Shown: positions 44,719-55,106 of the stretch, one piece after another | Layout: each line of letters opens with the position of its first letter | Numbering within the stretch: position 1 is the stretch's first letter | NCBI GenBank assembly: GCA_026545225.1 | Contig: CM048846.1 | Span: forward strand, 54,614,270-54,678,269 | Direction of reading: 5' to 3' | DNA from: Cornus controversa | Lineage: Eukaryota; Streptophyta; Magnoliopsida; Cornales; Cornaceae | Length of the DNA: 64,000 nt | The notes under the pieces: generated by a model | Databases searched by the model: none | What the model was told of the DNA's origin: nothing | The model's input: the letters and a program-made list of their open reading frames with translations, nothing else | Position numbers and translations under genes: made by a program

Positions 44719-47700
44719 TGAGAATGTGTTTCAATCAAGGAACAGGTCAAGAACACTTCATTCTCCTTTGCCATGCCAATCTCTCTCCTAATGGTGCAAA
44801 ATCTATCTTCTTGGAGAGGTTTTGTGAATATATCTGCGAGTTGTTTCTCTGTGTTAACAAAGATGAGCTCAATGTCTCCTTTAGACACATGATCTCTCAA
44901 GAAGTGGTGCCTAATCTCAATATGTTTAGTCCTAGAGTGCTGAATGGGATTTTTGGAAAGACATATCGCACTCGTATTGTCACATCTAATAGGTATGTGA
45001 TCAAATGTAAGTCCAAAATCCTCAAGTTGTTGTTTAATATAGAGAGTTTGTGCACAACAACTACCGGCGGCCACATATTCGGCTTCCGCCGTTGACAAAG
45101 CAACCGAATTTTGTTTCTTACTTGACCATGAAACTAATGAGTGTCCTAGGAAGTGACAAGTGCCACTTGTGCTTTTTCTATCTAATTTACATCCGGCAAA
45201 GTCAGCATCCGAATAACTTATGAGATCAAAAGATGTATCCCTAGGAAACCAAAGTCCCAAGTCAATAGTACCACTCAAATATTTGAAAATTCGTTTAACG
45301 GCACTTAAATGGGATTCTTTGGGACATGATTGAAATCTTGCACATAAGCAAACACTAAACATTATATCCGGTCTACTTGCCGTTAAATACAAAAGACTTC
45401 CAATCATTCCTCTATATTTCTTGATGTCAACATTTTTTCCTTTTTCGTCCTTATCAAGTTTAGAGGAATTGCTCATAGGAGTTTTTGCATGTTTGGCGTC
45501 CTCCAAGCCAAATTTCTTTAGCAAATCTTTAACATATTTGGATTGGCAAATGAATATACCATCCAATGATTGTTTGATTTGCAATCCTAGAAAGAAGTTA
45601 AGTTCACCCATCATGCTCATTTCAAATTCATTTTGCATGTTTGAAGCAAATTCTTTACATAACTTCTCATTTGTTGATCCAAAGATGATATCATCAACAT
45701 AAATTTGAACAATCAACAAATTTTTATCAATGATTTTTGTAAAAAGGGTATTGTCGATTTTTCCTCTAACAAAATCATTTTCTAGAAGAAAACCACTCAA
45801 CCTCTCATACCAAGCTCTAGGAGCTTGTTTCAAACCATACAAAGCTTTAGATAATTTAAAAACATGGTTTGGAAGGTCATGACTTTGAAAACCCGGTGGT
45901 TGTTCTACATAGACTTCTTCTTCTATGAAGCCATTCAAGAAAGCACTTTTTACATCCATTTGAAATAGCTTGAAGTTCTTATGAGATGCATATGCAAGTA
46001 ACATCCTAATTGCTTCTAATCTAGCAACGGGTGCGAAGGTTTCCTCATAATCAATCCCTTCTTCTTGGTTGAAACCTTGGGCAACTAATCTAGCCTTATT
46101 TCTAATTATAACACCCGACTCATCCTTTTTATTTCTATAGACCCATTTGGTTCCTATGACGGTTTGATCTTTGGGTCTAGGAACTAAATTCCAAACTTGG
46201 TTTCTCTCAAATTGGTTTAGCTCTTCTTGCATAGCTAAAATCCATGACTCATCATTTTCGGCCTCAAAGATGTTCTTTGGCTCTAATTGAGATACAAAGG
46301 CTAAATGATCACACATGTCTCTAAGAGAGGACCTAGTGCTAACACCTTTTGAAGGATCGCCTATAACTTGGTCAAGTGGATGATAAGGAATGACTCTTTG
46401 ACCTTTTGGAAGAGAATCATGAATGTCATTTTGAGTGTTGTCCTCATTAGAAGCATTTTCTTGTGACTCATCAATGGTGGATTCTTTTGGTTTTTCAACA
46501 AGTGAAAGTCCATCAACATTCTTTTCAAGCTCAACTACCTCATCATCCAATTCTTGCCTAGGGGTAGGTAAAGGAGATTCATCAAAAACAACATGTATAG
46601 ATTCTTCTACCACCAAGGTTCTCTTGTTGAACACTCTATAGGCTTTGCTTTTGGATGAGTATCCTAGGAAAACACCTTCATCGGATTTAGCATCAAATTT
46701 TCCTAAGTTGTCCTTGTCATTCAACACAAAACATTTGCACCCAAAGACTTTGAAGTATCCTATATTTGGCTTATGACCATTCCAAAGCTCATAGGGGGTC
46801 TTATCAAGTTTCTTTCTAATGATGACTCTATTTAAAACATAGCAAGATGTGCTAACGGCTTCGGCCCAAAAGTATCTAGGCAACTTATGTTCATTGAGCA
46901 TTGTTCTAGCCATCTCTTGGAGGGATCTATTTTTCCTCTCAACGACCCCATTTTGTTGAGGAGTTCTTGGAGCGGAGAAGTTATGATCATAACCGTTTTC
47001 ATCACAAAATTTCTCAATATCTCGGTTATCAAATTCTCTACCTCTATCACTTCTAATGCTCTTAATCTTGCATTCTTTCTCATTTTGAACTTTTCTACAA
47101 AACTTAGAAAAAATAACATGAGTCTCATTCTTATGAGCAAGGAAGAATACCCAAGTAAGCCTAGTGAAATCATCTACAATAACAAAGGCATAAAATTTTC
47201 CTCCTAAGCTAGCAATTCTATCCGGACCGAAGAGGTCCATATGGAGTAATTCTAAAGGTCTTGAAGTAGTGATATCCTTCTTCCTTTTGAAGGAAGACTT
47301 GATTTGTTTGCCTAATTGGCAAGCACCACAAGTTTTATCCTTGGCAAACTTAGTCTTTGGGAGGCCTTTGACTAAGTCCTTTTTGGACAATTTTGAGATC
47401 AAGTCCATGCTAGCGTGTCCTAATCTTCTATGCCATAACCAACTATTGTCACTAGAGGAGATAAAGCATTTGACATTTTGATCAAGCAAGTCACATAAAA
47501 GGATGGTGTACAAATTGTCATTTCTATGTGCAACGAAAATTTGACGACCATCTTTTTCAATAATGCAATGATCGGATCTAAATGCAACATTAAAGCCTTT
47601 ATCACATAGTTGACTAATGCTAAACAAGTTATGCTTTAAACCATTAACAAGAAACACATTATCAATAGATAAGGAAGAAGATATACCTATGGTCCCGACG

Positions 47701-47858
47701 CCAACAATTTTACCTTTAGAGTTGTCTCCAAATGTGACGTTTCCTCCATCATAAGGCTTGAGAGAAGAAAATTTGGAGCGATCTCCCGTCATGTGCCTTG
47801 AGCAACCACTATCAAGAAACCACTTGTCCTTGGAGCTAGATGAGGATTTTAAGCATAC
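44709..47858 (-). CDS. Pol of element F: protease, integrase, RT, RNase H
   Basis: An open frame from just after a stop at 47859-47861 to TGA 44709-44711; the first ATG is 47792, inside the protease. Protease: [15 protein letters not shown] with the DSG active site, upstream of that ATG. GAG-pre-integrase: [17 protein letters not shown]. Integrase: D in [11 protein letters not shown] in IRSDRGREF and E in [52 protein letters not shown] and [12 protein letters not shown] with YVDD. RNase [58 protein letters not shown] and [12 protein letters not shown]. All catalytic motifs are present and there is no internal stop. It is in a different frame from gag, so it probably needs frameshifting or readthrough. 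Confidence 0.95.
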   Translation of the reverse strand, partial: VCLKSSSSSKDKWFLDSGCSRHMTGDRSKFSSLKPYDGGNVTFGDNSKGKIVGVGTIGISSSLSIDNVFLVNGLKHNLFSISQLCDKGFNVAFRSDHCIIEKDGRQIFVAHRNDNLYTILLCDLLDQNVKCFISSSDNSWLWHRRLGHASMDLISKLSKKDLVKGLPKTKFAKDKTCGACQLGKQIKSSFKRKKDITTSRPLELLHMDLFGPDRIASLGGKFYAFVIVDDFTRLTWVFFLAHKNETHVIFSKFCRKVQNEKECKIKSIRSDRGREFDNRDIEKFCDENGYDHNFSAPRTPQQNGVVERKNRSLQEMARTMLNEHKLPRYFWAEAVSTSCYVLNRVIIRKKLDKTPYELWNGHKPNIGYFKVFGCKCFVLNDKDNLGKFDAKSDEGVFLGYSSKSKAYRVFNKRTLVVEESIHVVFDESPLPTPRQELDDEVVELEKNVDGLSLVEKPKESTIDESQENASNEDNTQNDIHDSLPKGQRVIPYHPLDQVIGDPSKGVSTRSSLRDMCDHLAFVSQLEPKNIFEAENDESWILAMQEELNQFERNQVWNLVPRPKDQTVIGTKWVYRNKKDESGVIIRNKARLVAQGFNQEEGIDYEETFAPVARLEAIRMLLAYASHKNFKLFQMDVKSAFLNGFIEEEVYVEQPPGFQSHDLPNHVFKLSKALYGLKQAPRAWYERLSGFLLENDFVRGKIDNTLFTKIIDKNLLIVQIYVDDIIFGSTNEKLCKEFASNMQNEFEMSMMGELNFFLGLQIKQSLDGIFICQSKYVKDLLKKFGLEDAKHAKTPMSNSSKLDKDEKGKNVDIKKYRGMIGSLLYLTASRPDIMFSVCLCARFQSCPKESHLSAVKRIFKYLSGTIDLGLWFPRDTSFDLISYSDADFAGCKLDRKSTSGTCHFLGHSLVSWSSKKQNSVALSTAEAEYVAAGSCCAQTLYIKQQLEDFGLTFDHIPIRCDNTSAICLSKNPIQHSRTKHIEIRHHFLRDHVSKGDIELIFVNTEKQLADIFTKPLQEDRFCTIRREIGMAKENEVFLTCSLIETHSQPL

Positions 47859-47871
47859 CTACAAGACAAGC

Positions 47872-49635
47872 TTAAGTGACTTCTTTTGGTACCCAAACCA
47901 TTTTGGGTCCAATTGGGTTAGCAATCATAGGGAATGTTCCTTTTGGAACCCAAACCATTTTTGTCAACTTTCTTTTTCTAAAAGGACAAGAGAATATTTT
48001 ATGTCCACTTTTTCTACAAAGATTGCATATAGAATTGAAGAAGTTGAATTGAGAGCTCTTGACAAAGAAGTGCTTCAAGGGCTTTAGCTTATCACTTTTA
48101 GAAGGAGGTTTTTTGATCAAAGATTTTTGTTTATCAAATGGATTATACCCAATTCCTTCTTTGTCATAAACATCCCGTTGTCTTCCAAGGAGAATAGTTA
48201 AGTTCTTTCTCCCCTTGGTGAATTTTGCAAGAATCTCAATTTGATCCTCAACAACTTTCTTCAAGTTTTCATTTTCAATTTGAAGATCATTTGAAGAAGT
48301 TTCTTTTGAAAGGATCTCTTTCTCTTTCTTGAAAGAGTCATTTTCCATTTGAACTTTTGAAAGTTCAAGTGAAGAAGAGTCTTTCTCCTTTCTCAATAAA
48401 ACATTTTCATTTTGAATTTTAGAAAGTTCTTGTGAAAGAGATGAGATTTTTTGTTTGAGAGAAGAGTTTTTCAAAATCACTTTTTCAAGTTCTTTATGCA
48501 AATCTTCAAAAGCATCTTGCAATTCATCATAGGAATAAGAAGACTCAATTGAAAGCTCAAGATTAGAATCTACCTCATCCTCGATTGCCATAAGGCAAAG
48601 GTTGGCAATTTCGTCATTATCACAATCCGAGTCGCTTGAGTCCGAATCATCCCAAGTAGCCTTCATTGCCCTTTTCTTTTGCTTATTTTCTTTATCTCTT
48701 TTGTACTTGGGACAATCGGCTTTGAAATGTCCCGGCTTTCCACATTGAAAGCAAGTAGGTGATTCCTTTTTGCTTGATTCACCTTTGAACTCATTTCTCT
48801 TGAAAGGTCTCTTCTTGAAGAGATGTTCTTTCCTCATGAATTTTTTGAACTTGTTAGAGATGAGAGCAAGTTCATCTTCTTCATCACTAACATCTTTATC
48901 ATCTTCCTCATTGACCTCTTGAATTGAAGTCTTTAAAGCCATGCTCTTCTTTTGCTCGGGCTTTTCTTGACGGCTTTTCATCTTGATTTCATGAGTCATG
49001 AGAGATCCCATAAGGTCTTCAAGACTTAATGAATCGAGATCTTTTGCTTCCGAGATAGCGGTAGCCTTTGCATCCCAACTTGTGGGTAGGCACCAAAGAA
49101 TTTTCTCCACATTGTCGGACGTAGAGTAATTCCTACCAAGATGAGATAAACTATTAATAATGTTAGTGAATCTAGTAAACATCTCACCAATAGTTTCATT
49201 CGGTTCCATCTTAAAGAGCTCATACTCACGAATCAACATGCTCACTTTGGTGGCTCTAACTTGCTTAGTGCCTTCATAGGTTACTTCAAGTTTATCCCAA
49301 ATTTCTTTGGCAGATTTACAAGCCGAAATTCTATTGAATTCGGATTTACTTAAAGCACAATACAAATTTGTAACCGCTTTGGCATTGACTTGAACAAGTT
49401 TTCGGTCATTGTCATTATATTCATGCAAGTCTTTTGGAACTCTTAGACCTTCTAAGGTTTTCATGGGAACTAAGGGTCCGTCACGAACAACTTCCCAAAC
49501 TTGGTAGTCAATAGATTGAAGAAACCAAATCATTCTTGGTTTCCAATAGCTATAGTCGATTCCATCAAACCAAGGTGGCCTATTGTTGGATTGACCTTCT
49601 ACATGAGATGCACCTTGCATGTTTGCCATGATCAA
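47872..49635 (-). CDS. Gag of element F
   Basis: 587 residues, intact; MANMQGASHV two codons inside is an alternative start. The N-terminus PPWFDGIDYSYWKPRMIWFL is the copia gag entry motif (DUF4219-like). The UBN2-type gag core follows (EIWDKLEVTYEGTKQVRATK, SMLIREYELFKMEPNETIGE, LPTSWDAKATAISEAKDLDS). A CCHC knuckle (CFQCGKPGHFKADC) lies near residue 300, then acidic and coiled-coil segments (LHKELEKVILKNSSLKQKIS), and a second knuckle-like CNLCRKSGHKIFSCP near the C-terminus. Gag forms the particle and packages RNA. It stops with TAA at 47872-47874, just upstream of the pol frame. Confidence 0.94.
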   Translation of the reverse strand: MIMANMQGASHVEGQSNNRPPWFDGIDYSYWKPRMIWFLQSIDYQVWEVVRDGPLVPMKTLEGLRVPKDLHEYNDNDRKLVQVNAKAVTNLYCALSKSEFNRISACKSAKEIWDKLEVTYEGTKQVRATKVSMLIREYELFKMEPNETIGEMFTRFTNIINSLSHLGRNYSTSDNVEKILWCLPTSWDAKATAISEAKDLDSLSLEDLMGSLMTHEIKMKSRQEKPEQKKSMALKTSIQEVNEEDDKDVSDEEDELALISNKFKKFMRKEHLFKKRPFKRNEFKGESSKKESPTCFQCGKPGHFKADCPKYKRDKENKQKKRAMKATWDDSDSSDSDCDNDEIANLCLMAIEDEVDSNLELSIESSYSYDELQDAFEDLHKELEKVILKNSSLKQKISSLSQELSKIQNENVLLRKEKDSSSLELSKVQMENDSFKKEKEILSKETSSNDLQIENENLKKVVEDQIEILAKFTKGRKNLTILLGRQRDVYDKEGIGYNPFDKQKSLIKKPPSKSDKLKPLKHFFVKSSQFNFFNSICNLCRKSGHKIFSCPFRKRKLTKMVWVPKGTFPMIANPIGPKMVWVPKEVT

Positions 49636-49670
49636 ACTCTAAGACGATTAAGTCCTATTCAAGAGTCCAA

Positions 49671-49682
49671 GCTCTGATACCA
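49671..49682 (-). other. Primer-binding site of element F (initiator Met tRNA type)
   Basis: Minus-strand TGGTATCAGAGC, two bases from the LTR boundary at 49685. It confirms minus-strand transcription. Confidence 0.95.
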
Positions 49683-49684
49683 AT

Positions 49685-51098
49685 TGTTACCCAAGAATTG
49701 ACCCTAGAGGGGGGGGGGGTGAATAGGGTCAATGGCAATCAATGACAATTTTTCACAAATATAAATATCAAGAACAAATCAAAATAAAGGTACTAGTGAA
49801 ATGAGGGAAAATAGATGCACAAGAATTAAAAGAGAGAGTTAGAGAGAATCAAACACAAGTGACGCAAGATGTAGCGTGGTTCGGAATCCCCTACTCCACG
49901 ACTCAAGATCCCTCTTGAGATTTCCCCAAATCCACTAAGGCTTCTCCTTTCGGGTGGAGAGCAAACCTTTACAATGAAGCTAACAAGCTTCTTCCTTTCT
50001 CTTGCTAAGTGAAGTCCTCCACTTAGTCTTCTTGGGTTCAACCAACCCTTTACAATAAATGAGGAGAAGATTTACAGCACAAAGAATATATCTCTCAAAG
50101 ATAGAATCTCAAAATGAAGCTCACAAGACTAGTAGTTATATATGAATCTCAAGTTGAAGTTCAAGTCTAATAAATGAGAATGATAGAGTATTGAATGTAA
50201 TGAATTTTGCTCAGCAAAAATAGCTCAAGAGTGTTAGATGAAGAAATAAATGCAGAGCCATCAATATATATAGAGCCCCTTTGAGTTATAGCTGTTGGAA
50301 GGTAGTTGAGAGCATTAAATGCACTAAACTATCCGTTGGATTTGAATTCAGTATGTTTGAGGCGACTCAAAATGAGTTTCAGGCGTCTCATAAACTTTGA
50401 GGTGGCTCAAAGTGCATTTTGAGGTGACTCAAAGTGCAGTTTGAGGCGCCTCAAAATATTTTGAGGTGGCTCGAAATGAGTTTGAGGTGGCTCGAAATTA
50501 GTTTGAGGTGGCTCAAAGTGAGTTTGAGGTGGCTCGAAATGAGTTTGAGGCGCCTCAAAAAGTCTTCTCAAAACTTCAATTTCTTTCTGTAACTTTGAGG
50601 TGGCTCAAACTGAGTTTGAGGCGCCTCAAAGTCCTCTAACCTTTAAAAAATCAAATTTCAAAGACAAGGTTAGGACATTGAGCTTGTTTGGTCTTAGAAA
50701 ATCATTGAATTAATATCAAGACCTATTTCAAGAGAATTAGAGACCAATAAATGATATAAAAATGAATGCATGGTCCTATCATAGAATTGAGCTTCAATCA
50801 TGTTATTCATAAATAACTTTGACAATGAAGTCCTAGCTCTCACCAACTTATTTCTACCCCATTTCTTCAAAAATGGCCTTTGTCATTAAATCTTGGGGCA
50901 ACACCTTCTTCTTCAATGGAATGCTTTCTTTGACATTATCCTCTTCATGACATCATCCTTAATGTGAATGCTTTCTTGAATAAACATCATTGCTTCAAAA
51001 TCAATCACTCAAATTGGGAATTAGTACAAAACATCATTAATGATTTGTTATCATCAAAATTACAAGATTGCCCTTAGGTTAAAACCTTTGGGTCAACA
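49685..51098 (-). repeat. 5' LTR of element F
   Basis: 1414 bp. The TATA box (minus TATATATA) lies at about 50263-50272, about 80 bp downstream in element orientation of the word cluster 50354-50632. Differences from the 3' LTR seen by eye are four transitions and a longer poly-G tract near 49710. Confidence 0.95.
50354..50632. repeat. TTTGAGG-GCCTCAAA word cluster, 5' LTR of F
   Basis: Counterpart of 41582-41870, with two single transitions within the words (GGCGCC to GGCGTC, GGTGGC to GGTGAC). In this LTR the cluster sits in U3, directly upstream of the TATA box that would drive the element. Confidence 0.9.
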
Positions 51099-51103
51099 TT
51101 ATG

Positions 51104-51880
51104 AACTCCATTATGTATGACCTTGTGGAAATTAAATGAATGATAGACTTTCGAGCTTCCTAATGTATGAAATTGTGAGAATGAATGTTGGAGATTGGTT
51201 TTGTATATATTTATCATGCTATGCTCTTTATAGATCATTTGTGGATGTTTTGGTTTCAAGGATAATGTATGTTAGGAGTAGAATTATGAAATTTATGGAC
51301 TTTGCACCTATGAGCCTCAAATGTATGGATTTGTGTAGTTTTTTTTTTTTATCATGTTTAAGATTGCAAATGAGTGTATGATCATAGAGATTGCATATAG
51401 ACTTGTGACAATCAGGTTTTGAGGCATTTTTAGACTTTCGGTCGCCTAGTCTCTACAGCAACCGGCCGAAACTGTGAGATCTTGAAGTTTTGCAAATGGG
51501 GTACCTATTTCAGATGATTGAAGGAAGGTTTCAGCTGACCAAAAGCTCTATTTCGACCTACCGAAGCTACCCTTTAGCCAACCGACATAATTGGAACCCT
51601 GAAGTTCAGCTGAAGCTAAGTTTCAGCCGACTGAAGGAGGTTCTAGCTGATAAAAACCTGGACATAATTAAAATTCTTCAAACTTTAGAATTTGAGCGAG
51701 TATGTATAGACGCATAGATCAGTGTGAGACCCATTGTGATGGGTATTGATGAGTATATGCCAATGTAATGGCATACGTATAGAAAGCTTCCGCAAATTGT
51801 AGGAGTGTTGATGTTTGATAATCTCCATTCACCTCCGTTTTCCTTATTCTTAATCGGGAGTCGAAAATCGGGACGTGACA
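51104..51880 (+). mobile_element. 3' LTR of family C, part 3 (U5 end)
   Basis: Resumes after the TTATG duplication and ends GGGACGTGACA at 51880, matching the GGGGCGTGACA end of LTR B. The bases after it (CCCCA) do not match those before LTR D (TAGAA), as expected if the two outer halves come from different insertions. Confidence 0.83.
51440..51665. repeat. Dyad word cluster of family C
   Basis: Degenerate words of a TTTCAGCCGACTGAAGG / TTCAGCTGAAGC / TTTCGACCTACCGAAG type in about 225 bp, with TTTC...GAAG ends. More decayed than the clusters of A, B or F. It lies about 215-440 nt from the U5 end. Confidence 0.6.
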
Positions 51881-52329
51881 CCCCAAACTCCCTTTCTTAT
51901 ATATACGTACGTGTTTAAATTCTTTATAAACACAATCATCCAAAATAGCGGGTCTAATTTATCCTCCACCGAAAAAAGAAAAAATGTACCCTTGAGTGGA
52001 TTACACTCTCCAGTTTCTAATAGATTAGTGGAGCCGTTTAATTAGCCATTTATTTATTAATGTAGTTCACTGAATCTTTCTCTTAATGATACTATATTAG
52101 TATGCTACTTTTCTGTGAGATTCTGCTACTACTACTGGTATATAGTATTATTTAATCTAACGCCACCATTTTTCATGTATCCAATCTCAGCTCGCCACGC
52201 TTCTCACCCATTTATAATGTAGAAAATTAAAAGCTTTAAGTTACCTAAATTGGCCATTATAAATTACCAAATTTACGCAACACCACTGCATTCGTTATAA
52301 ACGTACCCATCGACATTTTCATATTTGGT
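51881..52329 (+). promoter_or_regulatory. Upstream region of the host gene
   Basis: Single-copy-looking, AT-rich DNA after the last LTR. No coding or repeat is recognised. TATAAA-like sites near 52257 (TTATAAATT) and 52294 (TTATAAACG) precede a CT-rich stretch that looks like a transcript leader. Calling it a promoter is an inference from the downstream exon signals. Confidence 0.4.
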
Positions 52330-52439
52330 GTAACATAAGATCTCTATTCACTCTCTTTCAAAAAGCCTCTTCAATATCACATTCTCTCTCTCTCAAAAAG
52401 CGCCTTTTCTCTAACCCCACACCGTCATTTTCCTACCCA

Positions 52440-52515
<76 letters not shown>

Positions 52516-52636
52516 GCACACACTCTTACACATATTGATGCACGAGATTTTTGAACAACAACGAGATAAAGAGGTTCAGCAGATCTGCTTCCATTGACAT
52601 TAACAACCATGAGTGGAAGAATTTGAGAAAATGCAG
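52330..52636 (+). other. Putative 5' UTR exon 1 of host gene
   Basis: CT-rich leader with (CT)n and (TA)n(CA)n microsatellites, ending AAATGCAG before GTTTTTTTT at 52637, a plausible splice donor. The start is not defined. It contains at least two short upstream ORFs: ATG at 52538, 19 codons to 52597, and one in the last 30 nt. Together with the acceptor at 61910 it suggests a long first-intron region holding the TRIM and copia G. No long ORF is present. Confidence 0.45.
52442..52521. repeat. Compound microsatellite (CT)n(TA)n(CA)n
   Basis: Runs of CT (about 52445-52478), TA (52479-52500) and CA (52501-52518) follow one another. A simple repeat within the putative 5' UTR, likely length-polymorphic. 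Confidence 0.9.
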
Positions 52637-53161
52637 GTTTTTTTTTTTTCGCATTATCTGTTCATTTATTTATTTAATATTTTACTTTATCTGTCATTTT
52701 CTTTTTGGATGTTCAGATCTCTGAAGCTTCTCATTTGTACGTCATGTTACTGGATTTATTCTATTATGCTTATGAATTCGAGCCCCAACTCACAATTGGT
52801 TTCGTGCATTTAAGCGTAGTTTTATTATCAGATTAGTATGGGAATGAAATTAATATTTTTCTAAAAAAATTGTAACCAATTTGGGCATCGGCTAATACAA
52901 TTTTTTATGATTAGCGTATGTGTTTTGTAAATTCTTATTTATGTAAAACTTTTGCATTTTTATTTTTTATTTTTTTCAATATGTACTTGGATTATTTTAA
53001 TATTTTCTTGAGCACTGTTGAATACAAAAGTGGTAAAATGAGGATTAGAGGCTTAGGTGGCCTAGTCCAAATTGGTTGGTTTACTATTTTAGTTGGGTTT
53101 AGTTTACTTAAGTCGTTCATTATATTTTATGAATGAATAGAATTTGTTTTGAGTACCTATT
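52637..53161 (+). other. Putative first-intron sequence
   Basis: T-rich sequence following the donor at 52637, with no coding, repeat array or element recognised up to the TRIM at 53162. Small frames look like chance. Confidence 0.4.
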
Positions 53162-53411
53162 TGTTGAAGGATTTATATATTTAAGTTACACCTTCTCTAG
53201 TAGCTTAAGCTTTTAGAGTAGTTGGTTATTAACATGGTATCAGAGCCAAAGAGTCTCGAGTTCAAACCTTACCATCACCCTGATAATTAAAATTGAAACA
53301 CGTGTTGGACCAAAAAGAAGACCACACGTGAGGGGGCGTGTTGAAGGATTTATATATTTAAGTTACACCCTCCCTAATAGCTTAAGCTTTTAGAGTAGAT
53401 GATTGTTGACA
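53162..53411 (+). mobile_element. TRIM: 250-bp miniature LTR retrotransposon
   Basis: Two 73-bp direct repeats (53162-53234 and 53339-53411) both start TGTTGAAGGATTTATATATT and end ACA. The first is followed at once by the Met-type PBS TGGTATCAGAGC (53235-53246), and the second is preceded by the polypurine tract GTGAGGGGGCG (53328-53338). The internal part is only 104 bp and non-coding. A CCTAT duplication is visible on both sides, shifted by one base on the left. It must use proteins of other elements. Confidence 0.88.
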
Positions 53412-53540
53412 CCTATGGAGTGTCCATTGTGGTACTTGAAGAATCATGCAATTATTTTATGTGATACTTGGTAGTTAATTTGAGTTGATAATAGGTCACT
53501 TTTTGAGGAGCCTTTGCTTTATCTTTGCAAATGGTATATC
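53412..53540. other. Spacer between TRIM and copia G
   Basis: 130 bp of unclassified sequence, presumably intronic. Confidence 0.4.
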
Positions 53541-53545
53541 CTTAC

Positions 53546-53774
53546 TATTGAATAAGAACAGAGAGAAGAAAATGAAGAAGAAAGACATTTCATTGATATA
53601 TCGAACTTCCATACAGGAGGCCCAACTACTGATATATATATATTAGGGAAGAAGAAGAAATAAGAAATCAAAACAACCTGTCTATAGTTGTACAACCAAT
53701 GAACAAAATACACCTGTACAAGTCTAACAAACTCATATATACAATATTTACACGTGCTCTGTTATGCTCTGTTA
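53546..53774 (-). repeat. 3' LTR of element G
   Basis: 229 bp. It differs from the other LTR mainly by an extra 10-bp TGCTCTGTTA duplication at the end. Holds a minus-strand (TA)n TATA box near 53632-53642. Confidence 0.88.
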
Positions 53775-53781
53775 CTCCCCC

Positions 53782-54027
53782 TCAAGAAGGACGGTGAATA
53801 TCAAGAACCTCCATCTTGGATAGCAAATGGAAAAGCTGAGCAGCAGGTAAAGCTTTTGTAAAAACATCAGCAAGTTGATGTTGTGTCCGTATTGGAAGTA
53901 ACTTTAGAACACCTTCAGTAAGCTTATCACGAACGAAATGACAATCCATTTCAATGTGTTTGGTTCGTTCATGAAAGACAGGTTTAGTGGCGATATGGAC
54001 AGCAACTTGATTATCATAGAAAATCAA
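53782..54027 (-). pseudogene. Copia G pol fragment: end of RNase H
   Basis: 81 residues: MIFYDNQVAVHIATKPVFHE, RTKHIEMDCHFVRDKL and QHQLADVFTKALPAAQLFHL, the standard copia RNase H C-terminus. Separated from the preceding part by a frameshift at about 54060. Confidence 0.88.
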
Positions 54028-54059
54028 TGTTGGTTCATTGGTTGAGATTTGAAGATCCT

Positions 54060-55106
54060 TCAGCAGCTGTTGAATCCATACAATCTCACTAGCTGTAGCG
54101 CCAATGCATGATACTCCGCCTCAGCAGAGGATTTGGACAATGTGCTTTGTTTCTTAGCTTTCCAAGACACTAAGGAATCACCAAGAAACACACAGAAACC
54201 TGTTACTAATTTCCTAGAATCAAGGCATGAACCTCGGTCAGCATCAGCAAAGGCTCTAAGCTGGAAAGAAGATGTAGTAGGGAAAAGCAAACCCTGGCCA
54301 GGAGTGCCCTTTAAATATCGTAGGAGATGATGAGCAGCAACCATATGAGGCTGACGAGGTTGAGAGACAAATTGGCTCAATTTATGGACTGCAAAAGTGA
54401 TATCAGGCCGGGAAATAGTCAAGTATAGAAGACGAACAACAAGTCTTCGATAAGGAGATGGATCATCAAGTAAATTGCCTTCAAAAGAACTTAACTTGGC
54501 TTTAGGGTCCATCGGCAATGAAGCTGGTTTACAGGCAAGGAAACCAGTATCTTCAAGAAGCTGTAAGGTGTAATGTCTCTGAGAAAGAAACAGACCTTTA
54601 ACGGAACGAGCAATTTCTAAACCAAGAAAGTATTTTAAATGGCCAAGACCTTTGAGTTTAAACTGGCTGTAGAGAAAAACTTTCAAGGAAGTAATAGCAG
54701 TCAAATCAGAACCAGTGATGATAATATCATCAACGTAAACCATCAAAGCAACAAAAGATGAACCGGAACTCTTTGTGAACAGAGAGTAATCAGATTTTGA
54801 TTGGACAAAACCATGGAGAATAAGAGCATGAGAGAATTTGGAAAACCATTGTCTTGAAGCTTGCTTTAATCCATAAATGGATTTATGCAATTTGCATACT
54901 AATTTCTCCCCCTGAGTTCTATTATTAGGCAACTTAGAATAACCCATAGGCAAATCCATATAAACTTCCTCAAACAAGTCACCATTGAGGAAAGCATTAT
55001 TAACATCCAATTGGATTAAAGGCCATCTGTTACTAGCCGCAACAGCAAGAAGGATTTTGACAGTAACCAATTTTGCAACTGGTGAAAAAGTCTCCAGAAA
55101 ATCCAA
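54060..55106 (-). pseudogene. Copia G pol fragment: reverse transcriptase and RNase H start
   Basis: 348 residues: MDFLETFSPVAKLVTVKILL, IQLDVNNAFLNGDLFEEVYM and VALMVYVDDIIITGSD with the YVDD catalytic motif. Then LGLEIARSVKGLFLSQRHYT, SRPDITFAVHKLSQFVSQPR, FADADRGSCLDSRKLVTGFC and SWKAKKQSTLSKSSAEAEYH. It overlaps the upstream fragment in another frame, so a frameshift at about 55100 separates it from integrase. Confidence 0.92.

Larger units (their letters stand above)
40916..51098 (-). mobile_element. Sirevirus-like Ty1/copia element F with a third ORF
   Basis: A complete 10.2-kb copia element. LTRs 40916-42325 (1410 bp) and 49685-51098 (1414 bp) start TGTTACCC and end CAACA on the plus strand, flanked by TTATG. 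Coding is on the minus strand: gag (49635-47872), pol with protease, integrase, RT and RNase H (47858-44709), and a 412-residue ORF (44326-43088) between pol and the 3' LTR. A Met-type PBS lies at 49671-49682 and several PPT-like tracts before the 3' LTR. The LTRs differ by only about four substitutions and one poly-G length change, so the insertion is recent and the copy may be competent. The gag type, multiple PPTs and extra ORF fit Sireviruses. Confidence 0.95.

Noticed and set aside
17024..50632. CRISPR-like array of palindromic repeats
   Set aside because: The repeats are 14-22 bp, degenerate, irregularly spaced and inside plant LTR elements; there are no unique spacers of constant length and no cas genes.
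75..51885. A single outer element with matching LTRs D and C
   Set aside because: LTR D and LTR C have different sequence and opposite orientation, the outer flanks (TAGAA, CCCCA) differ, and there is no gag or PBS between them.
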